A DNA stretch of 64,000 nt from Micromonospora cremea. GTDB lineage: Bacteria; Actinomycetota; Actinomycetes; Mycobacteriales; Micromonosporaceae. Positions within the stretch are counted from its first letter, which is position 1; every line of letters begins with the position of its first letter. A program made the translations under genes and the position numbers. The notes under the pieces are model-generated. The model did no database searches. It was not told where the DNA came from and was given only the letters and a program-made list of their open reading frames with translations. Location: contig NZ_FSQT01000001.1 of NCBI RefSeq assembly GCF_900143515.1, positions 2,666,001-2,730,000 of the forward strand. The letters are read 5' to 3'. Positions 42,165 through 50,406 of this stretch are shown piece by piece.

Positions 42165-42302
42165 ATGATCGTTGCCGTGCCCTGGCCGAACGGCCGCGAC
42201 CCGGCCACCGAGCAGCTCTCCGACCAGTCCTCCGACCGCGTCGCCACGTCCGGCCACCCGAGCACACGGGTGGTCGGCACCGCGACCACGTCTGTCCGGT
42301 AG
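42165..42302 (+). CDS. Possible 45-residue small ORF
   Basis: ATG at 42165 has a strong AGGAGG ribosome site (42154-42159) with 5-base spacing and follows the inverted repeat at 42126-42146. The peptide is hydrophilic with no known motif (begins MIVAVPWPNGRDPATEQ). It may be a genuine small protein or the remaining start of a decayed gene. The rest of the 42016-42575 interval shows no other credible gene. Confidence 0.35.
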   Translation: MIVAVPWPNGRDPATEQLSDQSSDRVATSGHPSTRVVGTATTSVR

Positions 42303-42575
42303 GGATCGACCGTCGAGTGTGCGAAACCCGTGACCCGTCCATCACACCGAGGTATCGGGGTACGGGTGGCGGGCGCCGCCGCGCCGGCGGCGGTGATCCC
42401 CGCGGCGGGCGCGGCGCAGCCAGGAGCGGGCCCGCTCTCGACGTGCGGGGCGCGCCGGCCACCGGGTCGGGGTCCACCCGTGGTGCCAGCGACCGCCCTC
42501 GGGCGCGGCCCCCACCGCGCCGATCGGGCAAGCCGGCACGATCCCCCGCACCCCCCGAGAAAGGTGGACCCATTC

Positions 42576-44819
42576 ATGAACCACCCGCAGAACGAAGGGC
42601 TGAGCCGGCGCCGCATGCTGGGCGGAGCAGCCGGACTGGCCGCTGGAGCCACGGTGGTCGCGGCGGGGCTGCCGTCCGGTGCCACCGCCGCTCCCGCGCG
42701 GACCGCGCCCGACGTCGCCCGCTGGCGCAGGCAGGCCGCGCACGTCACGATCACCCGGGATGACTGGGGCATCCCGCACGTGGTGGGCAAGACCGACGCC
42801 GACGCGGTGTTCGGAATGATGTACGCCCAGGCCGAGGACGACTTCAACCGGATCGAGCGAAACTACCTGGTGAGCCTCGGTCGGCTCGCCGAGGCCGAGG
42901 GCGAGAGTGCCATCTGGCAGGACCTGCGCCAGCGACTGTACGTCGACCCCGAGGCGCTGAAGCGGGAGTACGCGCACTGCCCGTCCTGGCTGCGCAAGCT
43001 GATGCAGGCCTGGGCCGACGGGCTGAACTACTACCTCGCGACCCACCCCGAGGTGCAGCCGCGCGTCATCAGGCGGTTCGAGCCGTGGATGCCGCTGAGC
43101 TTCTCCGAGGGCAGCATCGGCGGCGACATCGAGCGGGTGCCGCTCTCGCAGCTCGAAGCCTTCTACAGCGGGCGCACGGTACCGATGACCGACGAGGAGC
43201 GCGGGCTGCTGTTCCGCGAACCCAGCGGCTCGAACGGCATGGCGATCGCGCCGAGCCACACCCGAAACGGCCACGCGTTGCTGCTGATCAACCCGCACAC
43301 CAGCTTCTTCTTCCGCTCCGAGCAGCATGTGACGAGCCGGGAAGGGCTCGACGCCTACGGCGCGGCCACCTGGGGGCAGTTCTTCATCTACCAGGGCTTC
43401 AACCCGAACACCGGCTGGATGCACACGTCGAGCGGCGTCGACAACGTCGACGAGTTCGCCGAGACGATCGTGACCGGCGCAGATGGACGGCACTCCTACC
43501 GCTACGGCGACGCCCTGCGGCCGGTGCGAACGAAGACGATCACGCTGTCGTACCGCACGGCGGATGGCGGACGCGCTCGGCGCAGCTTCTCCACCCTCGC
43601 CACGCACCACGGCCCGATCGTCCGGGAAGCGGACGGCAAATGGATCGCGTTCGCGCTGATGAACAGGCCCGTCGAGGCGTTGCAGCAGAGCTTCCTGCGC
43701 ACCAAGACGCGGGACTACGCGGACTTCATCCAGGTGGCGGGGCTCAAGGCAAACAGTTCGAACAACACGCTCTTCGCCGACTCAAAGGGTGAGATCGCCT
43801 TCCTGGTGCCGCAGTTCATGCCAGTCCGCGACGATCGCTTCGACTACCGCAGGCCCGTCGACGGCAGCGACCCGGCGACCGACTGGCGTGGACTGCACAG
43901 CCTCCGGAGTCTCCCGCAAGCGGTGAATCCGAGAAACGGCTGGGCGTTCAACACGAACAACTGGCCCTGGACCGCGGCCGGCCCGGACAGCCCCGACGCC
44001 GCCGACTATCCGCGCTACTTCGACCAGGCCGGGGAGAACCCACGCGGGCCGCAGGCGATCCGGGTGCTCAGCGCGCGCAACGACTTCACCCCGGAGACAC
44101 TCATCGCAGCGGCCTTCGACACCTACCTCACCGCCTTCGCCCGGCTCGTGCCCGGGTTGGTGGCGGCCTGGGACAAGCTGCCCGAGGGCGACCAGCAGAA
44201 GGCCGGGCTCGCCGGCCCGATCGGCCTGCTGCGCGACTGGGACCACCGCTGGAGCGCGCAGTCGACCGCGACGTCGCTGGCGGTGTTCTGGGGGGAGGCG
44301 CTCTGGGCGCCCCTGGCCCAGGCGGCCCGAGACGCGGGCATGTCGATGTGGGACTACCTGGCCGAGCGCGCCACCGATGCGCAGCGGCTCACGGCGCTCG
44401 AGGCCGCGGCGGACCGGCTGACGCAGGACTTCGGCAGCTGGCAGGTGCCCTGGGGCGAGATCAACCGCTTCCAGCGCAACGACGGCGCGATCGTCCAGAC
44501 GTTCGACGACGCCAAGCCGAGCAGCCCGGTGCCCTTCACCTCCGCGCAGTGGGGCTCGCTCGCCTCGTTCGGGGCGAGGCGCTACCCGGGAACGAAGCGC
44601 TACTACGGCACCAGCGGCAACAGCTTCGTGGCGGTCGTGGAGTTCGGACCGAGGCTGCGCGCCTGGGCCGTGACGGCGGGCGGCGCGAGCGGCCACCCGG
44701 ACTCGCCGCACTTCAACGACCAGGTCGAACGCTACGCGAGCGGCAACCTCCGGCCCGTCTACTTCTACCCGGAGGACCTCAAGGGCCATGTCGAGCGGCG
44801 CTACCGGCCGGGCTCGTGA
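42576..44819 (+). CDS. Penicillin acylase family amidohydrolase, Tat-exported
   Basis: A 747-residue Ntn-hydrolase precursor. The Tat signal has SRRRMLGGAAGLAAG at residues 10-24 and an Ala-rich cleavage region. The alpha chain contains VTITRDDWGIPHVVGKTDADAVFGM. The autoproteolytic site is EPSG before Ser219-Asn-Gly; Ser219 would become the N-terminal nucleophile of the beta chain. HGPIVR and AFNTNNWPW are beta-chain segments. Family members cleave acyl amides such as penicillins, cephalosporins, homoserine lactones or cyclic lipopeptides; the substrate here is unknown. The ATG at 42576 follows AAGGTGG. Confidence 0.9.
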   Translation: MNHPQNEGLSRRRMLGGAAGLAAGATVVAAGLPSGATAAPARTAPDVARWRRQAAHVTITRDDWGIPHVVGKTDADAVFGMMYAQAEDDFNRIERNYLVSLGRLAEAEGESAIWQDLRQRLYVDPEALKREYAHCPSWLRKLMQAWADGLNYYLATHPEVQPRVIRRFEPWMPLSFSEGSIGGDIERVPLSQLEAFYSGRTVPMTDEERGLLFREPSGSNGMAIAPSHTRNGHALLLINPHTSFFFRSEQHVTSREGLDAYGAATWGQFFIYQGFNPNTGWMHTSSGVDNVDEFAETIVTGADGRHSYRYGDALRPVRTKTITLSYRTADGGRARRSFSTLATHHGPIVREADGKWIAFALMNRPVEALQQSFLRTKTRDYADFIQVAGLKANSSNNTLFADSKGEIAFLVPQFMPVRDDRFDYRRPVDGSDPATDWRGLHSLRSLPQAVNPRNGWAFNTNNWPWTAAGPDSPDAADYPRYFDQAGENPRGPQAIRVLSARNDFTPETLIAAAFDTYLTAFARLVPGLVAAWDKLPEGDQQKAGLAGPIGLLRDWDHRWSAQSTATSLAVFWGEALWAPLAQAARDAGMSMWDYLAERATDAQRLTALEAAADRLTQDFGSWQVPWGEINRFQRNDGAIVQTFDDAKPSSPVPFTSAQWGSLASFGARRYPGTKRYYGTSGNSFVAVVEFGPRLRAWAVTAGGASGHPDSPHFNDQVERYASGNLRPVYFYPEDLKGHVERRYRPGS

Positions 44820-44976
44820 CCAACCGCCGGCGGCGGCGGGGCGAATCTTGATGTCGAGAACGCTGACGTAGGGAAGGTCGTCGACGCCGACGCAGGCTCC
44901 GGCCGGCCAACCGGTCGGTGCACGCGTCGGCGTCGGCGCTGGCCCTACGCGGCCACCACCAACCGCCCATGCCGGC

Positions 44977-45771
44977 TCAGGACGTCGCGAGGGTGTGGAG
45001 CGTTTCGGTGGTCGCCGAGTCGGCGGGGAAGAAGGCCTCGACGGCCAACCCGGAGACAGTGACATCCAGCGGCGTGCCGAAGAGGGTCGTGGTGCTGACG
45101 AAGGACAGCTCACGGTCGTTGTGGCGGTACCGGAGCGGAACGACGACGCGCGAAACGGCGTCGTTGATCGGTGCCGCATGGGCGTGGCCGCCGGGATAGC
45201 CGCCAAGCTCCTCGTGCAGGTCGTACAGAACCGGGTCGTTGGTCATCACGGCCTGCTGGCGCAGCCGACTGAGCAGGTGGGCGCGCCACTCCGGCAGATT
45301 GAGGATTCGCGGTGCCATGCCGTCGGGGTGCAGGCTGAGCCGCAGCACGTTGACCGGTGGAGTGAGAAGGTGGGACTGCGCGCCGGCGGTGAACAGGGCG
45401 ACGGCAGGATTGGCTTCGACGAGATGCCAATGCTGGTCGATGAGCACCGCCGGGTACGGGCGGTGCCCGTCGAGGATCTGCCGGACGGCGGCACGTACCG
45501 GCGCCAGTTCCGGATCGCTCAGCTCGTGGCTGGGGTAGGCCGGCGCGTAGCCGCCGGCGAGCAGCATCGTGTTGCGCTCCGCCAGCGGCATCGCAAGCTG
45601 CTCCGCCAGCCGCAGGATCAACTCCGGGCTCGGCCGAGATCTCCCGGTCTCGACGAAGCTCAGATGCCGGGCCGACACCCCTGCCTCGATCGCCAGGTCG
45701 AGCTGACTCATGCCGCGAGTTCGGCGCCAGCCGCGCAGCAGTTCCCCCACTGGACGCCCGGGCCTGGTCAT
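44977..45771 (-). CDS. MmyB-like XRE-family transcriptional regulator
   Basis: A 264-residue regulator. The N-terminal XRE helix-turn-helix reads RRTRGMSQLDLAIEAGVSARHLSFVETGRSRPS (about residues 15-47), and the rest is an MmyB-like ligand-binding domain (PYPAVLIDQHWHLVEANPAV and LRLSLHPDGMAPRI). Such proteins in actinomycetes often control a divergent neighbour. Here that is a SnoaL-like gene, with an inverted repeat between them. ATG 45771 is used; GTG 45780 is possible and no ribosome site decides. Confidence 0.88.
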   Translation of the reverse strand: MTRPGRPVGELLRGWRRTRGMSQLDLAIEAGVSARHLSFVETGRSRPSPELILRLAEQLAMPLAERNTMLLAGGYAPAYPSHELSDPELAPVRAAVRQILDGHRPYPAVLIDQHWHLVEANPAVALFTAGAQSHLLTPPVNVLRLSLHPDGMAPRILNLPEWRAHLLSRLRQQAVMTNDPVLYDLHEELGGYPGGHAHAAPINDAVSRVVVPLRYRHNDRELSFVSTTTLFGTPLDVTVSGLAVEAFFPADSATTETLHTLATS

Positions 45772-45816
45772 GGTCGTCACGCCACCGACCCTAATCACCG
45801 CACCTGCGCACAGACC

Positions 45817-45833
45817 ATTACCTGCGACGTAAT
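45817..45833. promoter_or_regulatory. Inverted repeat ATTAC-N7-GTAAT between divergent regulator and target
   Basis: Arms at 45817-45821 and 45829-45833 lie in the 132-base gap between the MmyB-like regulator and the SnoaL-like gene. It is the only clear symmetric element there and is a reasonable operator for that regulator. Confidence 0.45.
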
Positions 45834-45903
45834 CGACAGCCACCACGGCGCCGGAAATCATCTCTTCCAGACGCGACCATTCCCGGCGAACGAGGAGAGA
45901 TCC

Positions 45904-46272
45904 ATGGCGACCACATTCGACGAGCTGGCCGAGCGGTACATCGCGGTCTGGAACGAGACCGATCCGGCGAGGCGGCGCCGCGACATCGACGACCTGTGGG
46001 CCCCCGAGGGCCGCTACGTCGACCCGCTGGCCGTCGCCGAGGGCCCGGACGCGATCGACGCGACGATAGCCGCGGTGCAGAGCCAGTTCCCCGGCATGAC
46101 GTTCCGGTTGGCCGGCCCGGTCGACGGCCACCACAACCAGGTCCGCTTCACCTGGGAACTCGGGCCGGAAGACGTCGAGGCGCCAATCGTCGGCTTCGAC
46201 GTCGCAGTGACCGACGGCAACGGACGGCTGACCCAGGTGCTGGGTTTCCTGGACCGAGTCCCAGCGGCCTGA
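45904..46272 (+). CDS. SnoaL-like/NTF2-fold protein
   Basis: A 122-residue single-domain protein of the nuclear transport factor 2/SnoaL fold: ERYIAVWNETDPARRRRDIDDLWAPEGRYVDPLA is the typical first half and FTWELGPEDVEAPIVGFDVAV the later strands. Members act as small isomerases, cyclases or ligand binders. GAGGAGAG precedes the ATG at 45904. It heads a plus-strand series with the DUF1330 gene and is divergent from the MmyB-like regulator. Confidence 0.87.
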   Translation: MATTFDELAERYIAVWNETDPARRRRDIDDLWAPEGRYVDPLAVAEGPDAIDATIAAVQSQFPGMTFRLAGPVDGHHNQVRFTWELGPEDVEAPIVGFDVAVTDGNGRLTQVLGFLDRVPAA

Positions 46273-46361
46273 GGATCCCCGGGGGCGGCGGCCACCGCCG
46301 GCCGCCCCCGCTGCTCGCCACCACCGGCACAAGCGCCGGGACCCGACCCGAACGGAGACTC

Positions 46362-46706
46362 ATGACGGCGTACGCGCTCGCACACCTGCGCAAGGCACCC
46401 ATCCACGCCGACGTGCTGGAGTACCTGGAGCGCATCCAGGCCACCCTCGCCCCCTTCGAGGGCCGATTCCTCGTCCACGGAGGAACCATCGACGTACTGG
46501 AAGGCGACTGGCCGGGTGACCTGGTGATCATCGAGTTTCCCGACCTGGGCAAGGCCCGCTCCTGGTACCACTCCAGCACCTATCAGGAGATCAAACCCCT
46601 GCGAACGAGGCACCTCGCCGGCGAGGTGATCCTGGTCGAGGGGGTCGAGACTGACCACAGCTCGTCGCAGATGGCTGCCGAACTCCGTCAAGCCAATGGT
46701 CTGTAG
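46362..46706 (+). CDS. DUF1330 family protein
   Basis: A 114-residue protein with the dimeric alpha-beta barrel pattern of DUF1330: YALAHLRKAPIHADVLEYLERI, then APFEGRFLVHGGTIDVLEGDW, VIIEFPDLGKARSWYHSSTYQEIKPLR. The function of the family is not established. GGAG precedes the ATG at 46362. It lies 89 bases after the SnoaL-like gene and 21 bases before the PP2C-like gene, so all three may be one unit. Confidence 0.88.
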   Translation: MTAYALAHLRKAPIHADVLEYLERIQATLAPFEGRFLVHGGTIDVLEGDWPGDLVIIEFPDLGKARSWYHSSTYQEIKPLRTRHLAGEVILVEGVETDHSSSQMAAELRQANGL

Positions 46707-46727
46707 TGGCGGAAGGGCGGCAGGGAC

Positions 46728-47522
46728 ATGCGGGTGACGATGGCGAGTGCTGCGGCACGGCCCGGCCGCGCGAACGAGGACTTCACCGGCGCCGTACCGA
46801 CGGCGGCAGTGCTCATCGACGGCGCCGGCATTCCCGGCAGCGAATCGATCTGCCGGCACGGTGTGGCCTGGTACGCCAGCCGCCTGGGCGGCACGCTCCT
46901 CAGCCTCCTGTCACTCGTGCGGGACCGCAGTCTCCCGGCGCTGCTCGCCGAGGCCATCGAGCAGGTGACGGACGATCACCGGGGCACCTGCGACGTCGTC
47001 GACCCCATCAGTCCGTCGGCGACCGTAGCCATCCTGCGCCTGTCCGACGGCCTCATCGAGCACCTGGTGCTCGGTGATTCGGTCCTCGTGCTGGACAGAG
47101 CAGATGGCGGGCCGCTCGTCGTCTCCGATCCACGGGAGGTGATCATCAGCCGGTCGTACGAGGCCGCGCTCGAGGCCGTCGCCGCGGACAGCGACGAGTA
47201 CCACCGGATCCTGCGGGACCTGCGCGCCAACCGGAACCAGCCGGGCGGCTTCTGGATGGCCAAGGACGACCCGCGGGCGGCGGGCGAGGCGATCACCGGA
47301 AGCTGCCCGGTCTCCGAGCTGGCCGGCGCCGTCCTGCTCAGCAATGGAGCCAGCCGCATCGTGGACCGGTTCCGGCTCGCCGACTGGCCGAGGGTCATGG
47401 CCGTCCTCGCGTCGACCGGACCCGCCGAGATCATCCGTCGTGTCCGGCAGGCGGAGGTGCGCGACGCGGTAGCGGCGGACGACGCGACGATCGCACACTG
47501 CACCGATTTCAACGGGGCATGA
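46728..47522 (+). CDS. PP2C-like phosphatase domain protein
   Basis: A 264-residue protein with a divergent PP2C fold. It has GRANEDF and VLIDGAG for the first metal site, EHLVLGDSVLVL (usually GDSR) and a C-terminal DDATIAHCTDF in place of DNITVVVVD. The Asp of the usual SDG motif is Asn (LLSNGAS), which could weaken metal binding. Canonical members dephosphorylate Ser/Thr, for example in anti-anti-sigma control. ATG 46728 is used; ATG 46740 is possible. There is no membrane helix or sensor domain. Confidence 0.7.
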   Translation: MRVTMASAAARPGRANEDFTGAVPTAAVLIDGAGIPGSESICRHGVAWYASRLGGTLLSLLSLVRDRSLPALLAEAIEQVTDDHRGTCDVVDPISPSATVAILRLSDGLIEHLVLGDSVLVLDRADGGPLVVSDPREVIISRSYEAALEAVAADSDEYHRILRDLRANRNQPGGFWMAKDDPRAAGEAITGSCPVSELAGAVLLSNGASRIVDRFRLADWPRVMAVLASTGPAEIIRRVRQAEVRDAVAADDATIAHCTDFNGA

Positions 47523-47597
47523 TTCGCGTCCTTCCCCGCCGCTGACGCGGCTGACCACGACCGCGCGGCCGGCAGTCGTGGCCGGACTGGCCGGCCG

Positions 47598-47622
47598 GTT
47601 TCCCCGTCGGTGACCGGGGTAC
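47598..47622 (+). promoter_or_regulatory. Sigma-B-type promoter GTTT-N15-GGGTAC
   Basis: GTTT (47598-47601) and GGGTAC (47617-47622) are exactly 15 bases apart, the same arrangement as at 18273-18297. The ATG of the small hydrophilic protein follows 35 bases downstream, a normal leader length. Confidence 0.6.
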
Positions 47623-47657
47623 CGCCGCTGTGCACGACCGAGGGAGGGACGCACCGG

Positions 47658-47846
47658 ATGAGTGAGGGGGAAGAGCACCGCGACGGCGACCGTATCGGGG
47701 TGCCGCACGACGCGGCGGCGAAGCGGACCCGGGCGGCGCAGGATGCGCACGGCGGCAGCATGGCGCCGGGCATGGTGGACGGCACGGGCCAGCCGATCAC
47801 CGAGGCGCCGGCCGACCGCGTGGCCGAGACCGACGGCGCCGACTGA
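47658..47846 (+). CDS. Small hydrophilic protein, probable general-stress gene
   Basis: A 62-residue acidic, Gly/Asp/Ala-rich protein (SEGEEHRDGDRIGVPHDAA, then GSMAPGMVDGTGQPITEAP) with no hydrophobic segment, resembling small stress-induced hydrophilic proteins. I do not recognise a family. The ATG at 47658 has AGGGAGGGAC upstream. A perfect sigma-B-type promoter match precedes it, which is the best evidence that it is a gene. Confidence 0.6.
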   Translation: MSEGEEHRDGDRIGVPHDAAAKRTRAAQDAHGGSMAPGMVDGTGQPITEAPADRVAETDGAD

Positions 47847-47953
47847 CGGCCGTTACGGACGACGCGACAACGCCGTCGGCGTCGCCCGTCGGTCTTCGCC
47901 GTACTCGTCGCCCATGCCGCAGCCACCGCCACCTGATCGGGCACCTGCCGGAG

Positions 47954-48388
47954 TTACCGCCTCCGGGCCCGCGCGGTGGCCCGGGCGTTGGCCTTCTCGA
48001 TCGCGCGGACCTCGTCGTCCTTGCTCAGGTTCTCCGGGCCGTCGATGCCGACCCGTCGGGCGACGTCGTCAAGATGTCCCTTGCTGGCGTTAGCGTCGAC
48101 CCCTTGGGCGGTGTCACGGCGTCCCTGCGTCGACGCGGGCGTTCCCTGCTCAGCCTGCGGGTCCGAGGGGCCCTTGTGCTCCTTGGGCTCCCAGTGGTCC
48201 CCGACCTTTTCGTGGGTGTGCTTGAGCGAGGCGAACGCGGTGCGGTGGGCCCGTTCGCCGTCGCCGTAGGACTCCTCCGCCGACTCGAGGGTCTTCTTGT
48301 AGGTCCGTACCGCCTTGTCATCGGAGCGCGCGATGGTCGACGGCACGTCGTCGCGCATCTGCTCGGCCTGCTCATGCTTGTCCGGCAT
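47954..48388 (-). CDS. ChaB family protein with Rho_N-like tail
   Basis: A 144-residue soluble protein. Residues 8-60 form a ChaB domain (DDVPSTIARSDDKAVRTYKKTLESAEESYGDGERAHRTAF), followed by a hydrophilic linker (WEPKEHKGPSDPQAEQG). A C-terminal helical segment (LDDVARRVGIDGPENLSKDDEVRAIEKANARATARARR) resembles the Rho N-terminal motif. ChaB proteins were linked to cation transport but act as small, often stress-induced proteins in actinomycetes. ATG 48388 has GGGAGA upstream. Confidence 0.85.
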   Translation of the reverse strand: MPDKHEQAEQMRDDVPSTIARSDDKAVRTYKKTLESAEESYGDGERAHRTAFASLKHTHEKVGDHWEPKEHKGPSDPQAEQGTPASTQGRRDTAQGVDANASKGHLDDVARRVGIDGPENLSKDDEVRAIEKANARATARARRR

Positions 48389-48817
48389 GACAACGTCTCC
48401 CTTACCGCGATGCGATTGGAGGCGGCTGTCGCCCACCGACGGCCGCCTCGCACCGGTCCGTGACGCGAAGTCGTGCGAACCCGGCACCCGTGCATGCCCG
48501 CCCTGCCGACAGAGAAACGCCGTCCACGCCGTCAGGGGCTTGCGTCAGCGGCTGACGAGCGTCCGCGCCGACCACGAACGGCACCGGTGTCGACTTCATC
48601 CAGGCGAAACGGTGCACCGGGGAGGTCGGCAGCGCGGGCGGGCGGCCGGCATGGCGTGAGAGCCAGCGGGTACCGCCTCCCAATGGCCGATCCGATCCAG
48701 TCGAAGAAGTACTGCGCGGCGTTGACGACATCCTCAGGATCCTGACGGACGACTGGCTCGACTTCCCTGACGACGTCAGCGAAGCCTTCGGGCAGGCGTG
48801 ACCCGCCGGGCAGGACG
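48389..48817. other. Interval without a supported gene
   Basis: About 430 bases. A plus-strand frame from about 48552 to the TGA at 48799-48801 ends in protein-like sequence (VDDILRILTDDWLDFPDDVSEAF) but has no ATG, GTG or TTG start, so it is at most a remnant. Nothing else was recognised. Confidence 0.35.
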
Positions 48818-49534
48818 ATGACCGACGACGCGCCCCGCGAGGAGCGTGCGCGCCCCGCGCGGCAGGAGAACGAGAACGACGCCCGACTGCACGGTCTCGC
48901 CCGTCGGTTGGACAAGCCGATGGGCGTACTGGGGATCCTTTTCCTGCTGCTGGTGGTTGGCCAGGCCCTCACCCACGACAAGCCGCTCGTCACCGTGCTG
49001 ACTGTCGCCAGTTGGATGCTGTGGGCCGTCTTCGTCGCGGAGTTCGCGCTGCGTGCCTGGCTGGCCCGCCATTACGCCCGCGACTTTTGGAGGCGCAACT
49101 GGTGGCAGGTGATCTTCCTCGCGGTGCCCTTCCTACGGTTCGCCCGTGCCGCCGCCGCACTGCGGGCCGCACGCGGCACCGGCGTGGTCGCCGCCGCCGT
49201 CCGCGGCTCCCGATCAGCGGGCCGGCTGCTGACCGACCGGCTGGCCTGGCTCGCGGTGGTCACCGTGGCGATCATCCTCGCCGCCGGGCAGCTCCTGGTC
49301 CTCACCGACTCCTACCCGACATACGGGCAGGCCCTGCACGGTGTCGCGCTGACCACCATCACCGGTGAGCCGCTCGACGCCACCGACACTTTCGCACAGG
49401 TCCTCGAACTGGTTCTCGCCGCGTACTCCGTGGTGGTCTTCGGCACCCTCGCCGGTGCCCTCGGCGCGTTCTTCCTCAGCCAGCAACGCGACGAGGAGCA
49501 GCCCAAACGAACGCGGGCCGAAGCGAAGCAGTGA
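48818..49534 (+). CDS. Ion-channel-like membrane protein with atypical selectivity region
   Basis: A 238-residue protein with a voltage-sensor-like half (helices around residues 36-75, WMLWAVFVAEFALRAWLARHY, WQVIFLAVPFLRFARAAAALRAARG) and a pore-like half. The latter has LAWLAVVTVAIILAAGQLLVL, a re-entrant region GVALTTITGEPLDATDTF and a last helix ending in FFLSQQRDEEQ. Potassium channels carry TVGYGD at the filter; here TTITGEPL stands in that place. It is thus a channel relative with unknown selectivity. ATG 48818 is used. Confidence 0.72.
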   Translation: MTDDAPREERARPARQENENDARLHGLARRLDKPMGVLGILFLLLVVGQALTHDKPLVTVLTVASWMLWAVFVAEFALRAWLARHYARDFWRRNWWQVIFLAVPFLRFARAAAALRAARGTGVVAAAVRGSRSAGRLLTDRLAWLAVVTVAIILAAGQLLVLTDSYPTYGQALHGVALTTITGEPLDATDTFAQVLELVLAAYSVVVFGTLAGALGAFFLSQQRDEEQPKRTRAEAKQ

Positions 49535-49663
49535 GCGGCGAACAACCACGTGTCAGCGGCGCAAGACCACCGGGCCAGCGTCGGTGTCCAGGTGGACGAA
49601 TCCCGACCCGCCGGGCGACACGCTCACGCCGGTCGGCGTCGGCTAGGAAAGGGTGAGCGAGCT

Positions 49664-49855
49664 TCAGCCGTCGGGGGACGACCTGTCCCGACCTGGCCGC
49701 CGGGGCCGCAGTGACCGGCGGGTGCGGTGCAGTACACCAAACCAGGCAGGGGCCTCCCGGGACTCGTCGAATGCCCGCGCGATCACGACGTCGGTCGAGG
49801 AGTGCAGCAGAAGGGAGATGACGATCGTCAGCGCGACGAGGTGGAACACCCGAAA
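49664..49855 (-). pseudogene. C-terminal fragment of a cation/proton antiporter-like protein
   Basis: About 63 codons read VFHLVALTIVISLLLHSSTDVVIARAFDES, then EAPAWFG and a basic tail. The last membrane helix followed by HSSTDV and an ARAFDE-type cytoplasmic end resembles Na+/H+ antiporters of the CPA1 group. The rest of the transporter is absent upstream. Assignment is tentative; the remnant nature is clearer than the family. Confidence 0.4.
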
Positions 49856-50086
49856 TGCGCACTGACCGATGCACTGCAGCCAAGCCAACCTCCGCCTGCG
49901 CGGCCAGGTGTGACGATGAGTGCGAGGAGTGCCGGGAACCCGATTGGCGACTAGATCAACGTCGACCGAGATGGCCGCCACGAGCGCACGCAACTGTGGC
50001 CGTCCCAGACGGCGACAGACAGCCGGCGGATCAAGGTATGGCAGCCGGAGACGTCCTTGTAGTCGACCGCAAGCCGGGAGTGTTGT

Positions 50087-50277
50087 AGCTCGCGTTTCAG
50101 TCAGGCACTGCGGCCGTACGTCGACGGCGCCTACGTCAACGTGCCGAACATCGGGATGGCGGAATGAGAAACCGCCTACTGGGGACGCAACTTCAACCAA
50201 CTGCGCAAGATCAAGGCGAAGTACGACCCCACAACGTCTTCCAGTACGAGCAGAGCATCCCACCGGCGACATTCTGA
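50087..50277 (+). pseudogene. Remnant of a BBE-type FAD-linked oxidoreductase, C-terminal end
   Basis: The frame gives ALRPYVDGAYVNVPNIGMAE, a TGA at 50165-50167, then ETAYWGRNFNQLRKIKAKYDP, and after a one-base loss near 50230 NVFQYEQSIPPATF before the stop. YVN, the YWG segment, KxKYDPxNVF and the final QSIPP are the C-terminal berberine-bridge-enzyme (BBE) signature. About 400 upstream codons are missing. The interval 49856-50086 shows nothing else I can identify. Confidence 0.7.
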
Positions 50278-50406
50278 GCGGAGTTCCCCCGGGAGCCCGA
50301 TCCCGATCCGGCACGAGCGCGCGTGACACGTGGAACGAGCGCGGTGACGGTGCACGACGATGGGGCTCCCGGAGGATCGGGATCGTTACCAACGGCAGGT
50401 CCCAGA

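Noticed and set aside
44840..44910. Minus-strand frame reading VGVDDLPYVSVLDIKIRPA, resembling the end of a protein
   Set aside because: Too short to assign; some likeness to TrmO-type endings but no second motif. Left unannotated.
48552..48801. Plus-strand frame ending VDDILRILTDDWLDFPDDVSEAF
   Set aside because: No ATG, GTG or TTG in the frame and no ribosome site; at most a remnant.
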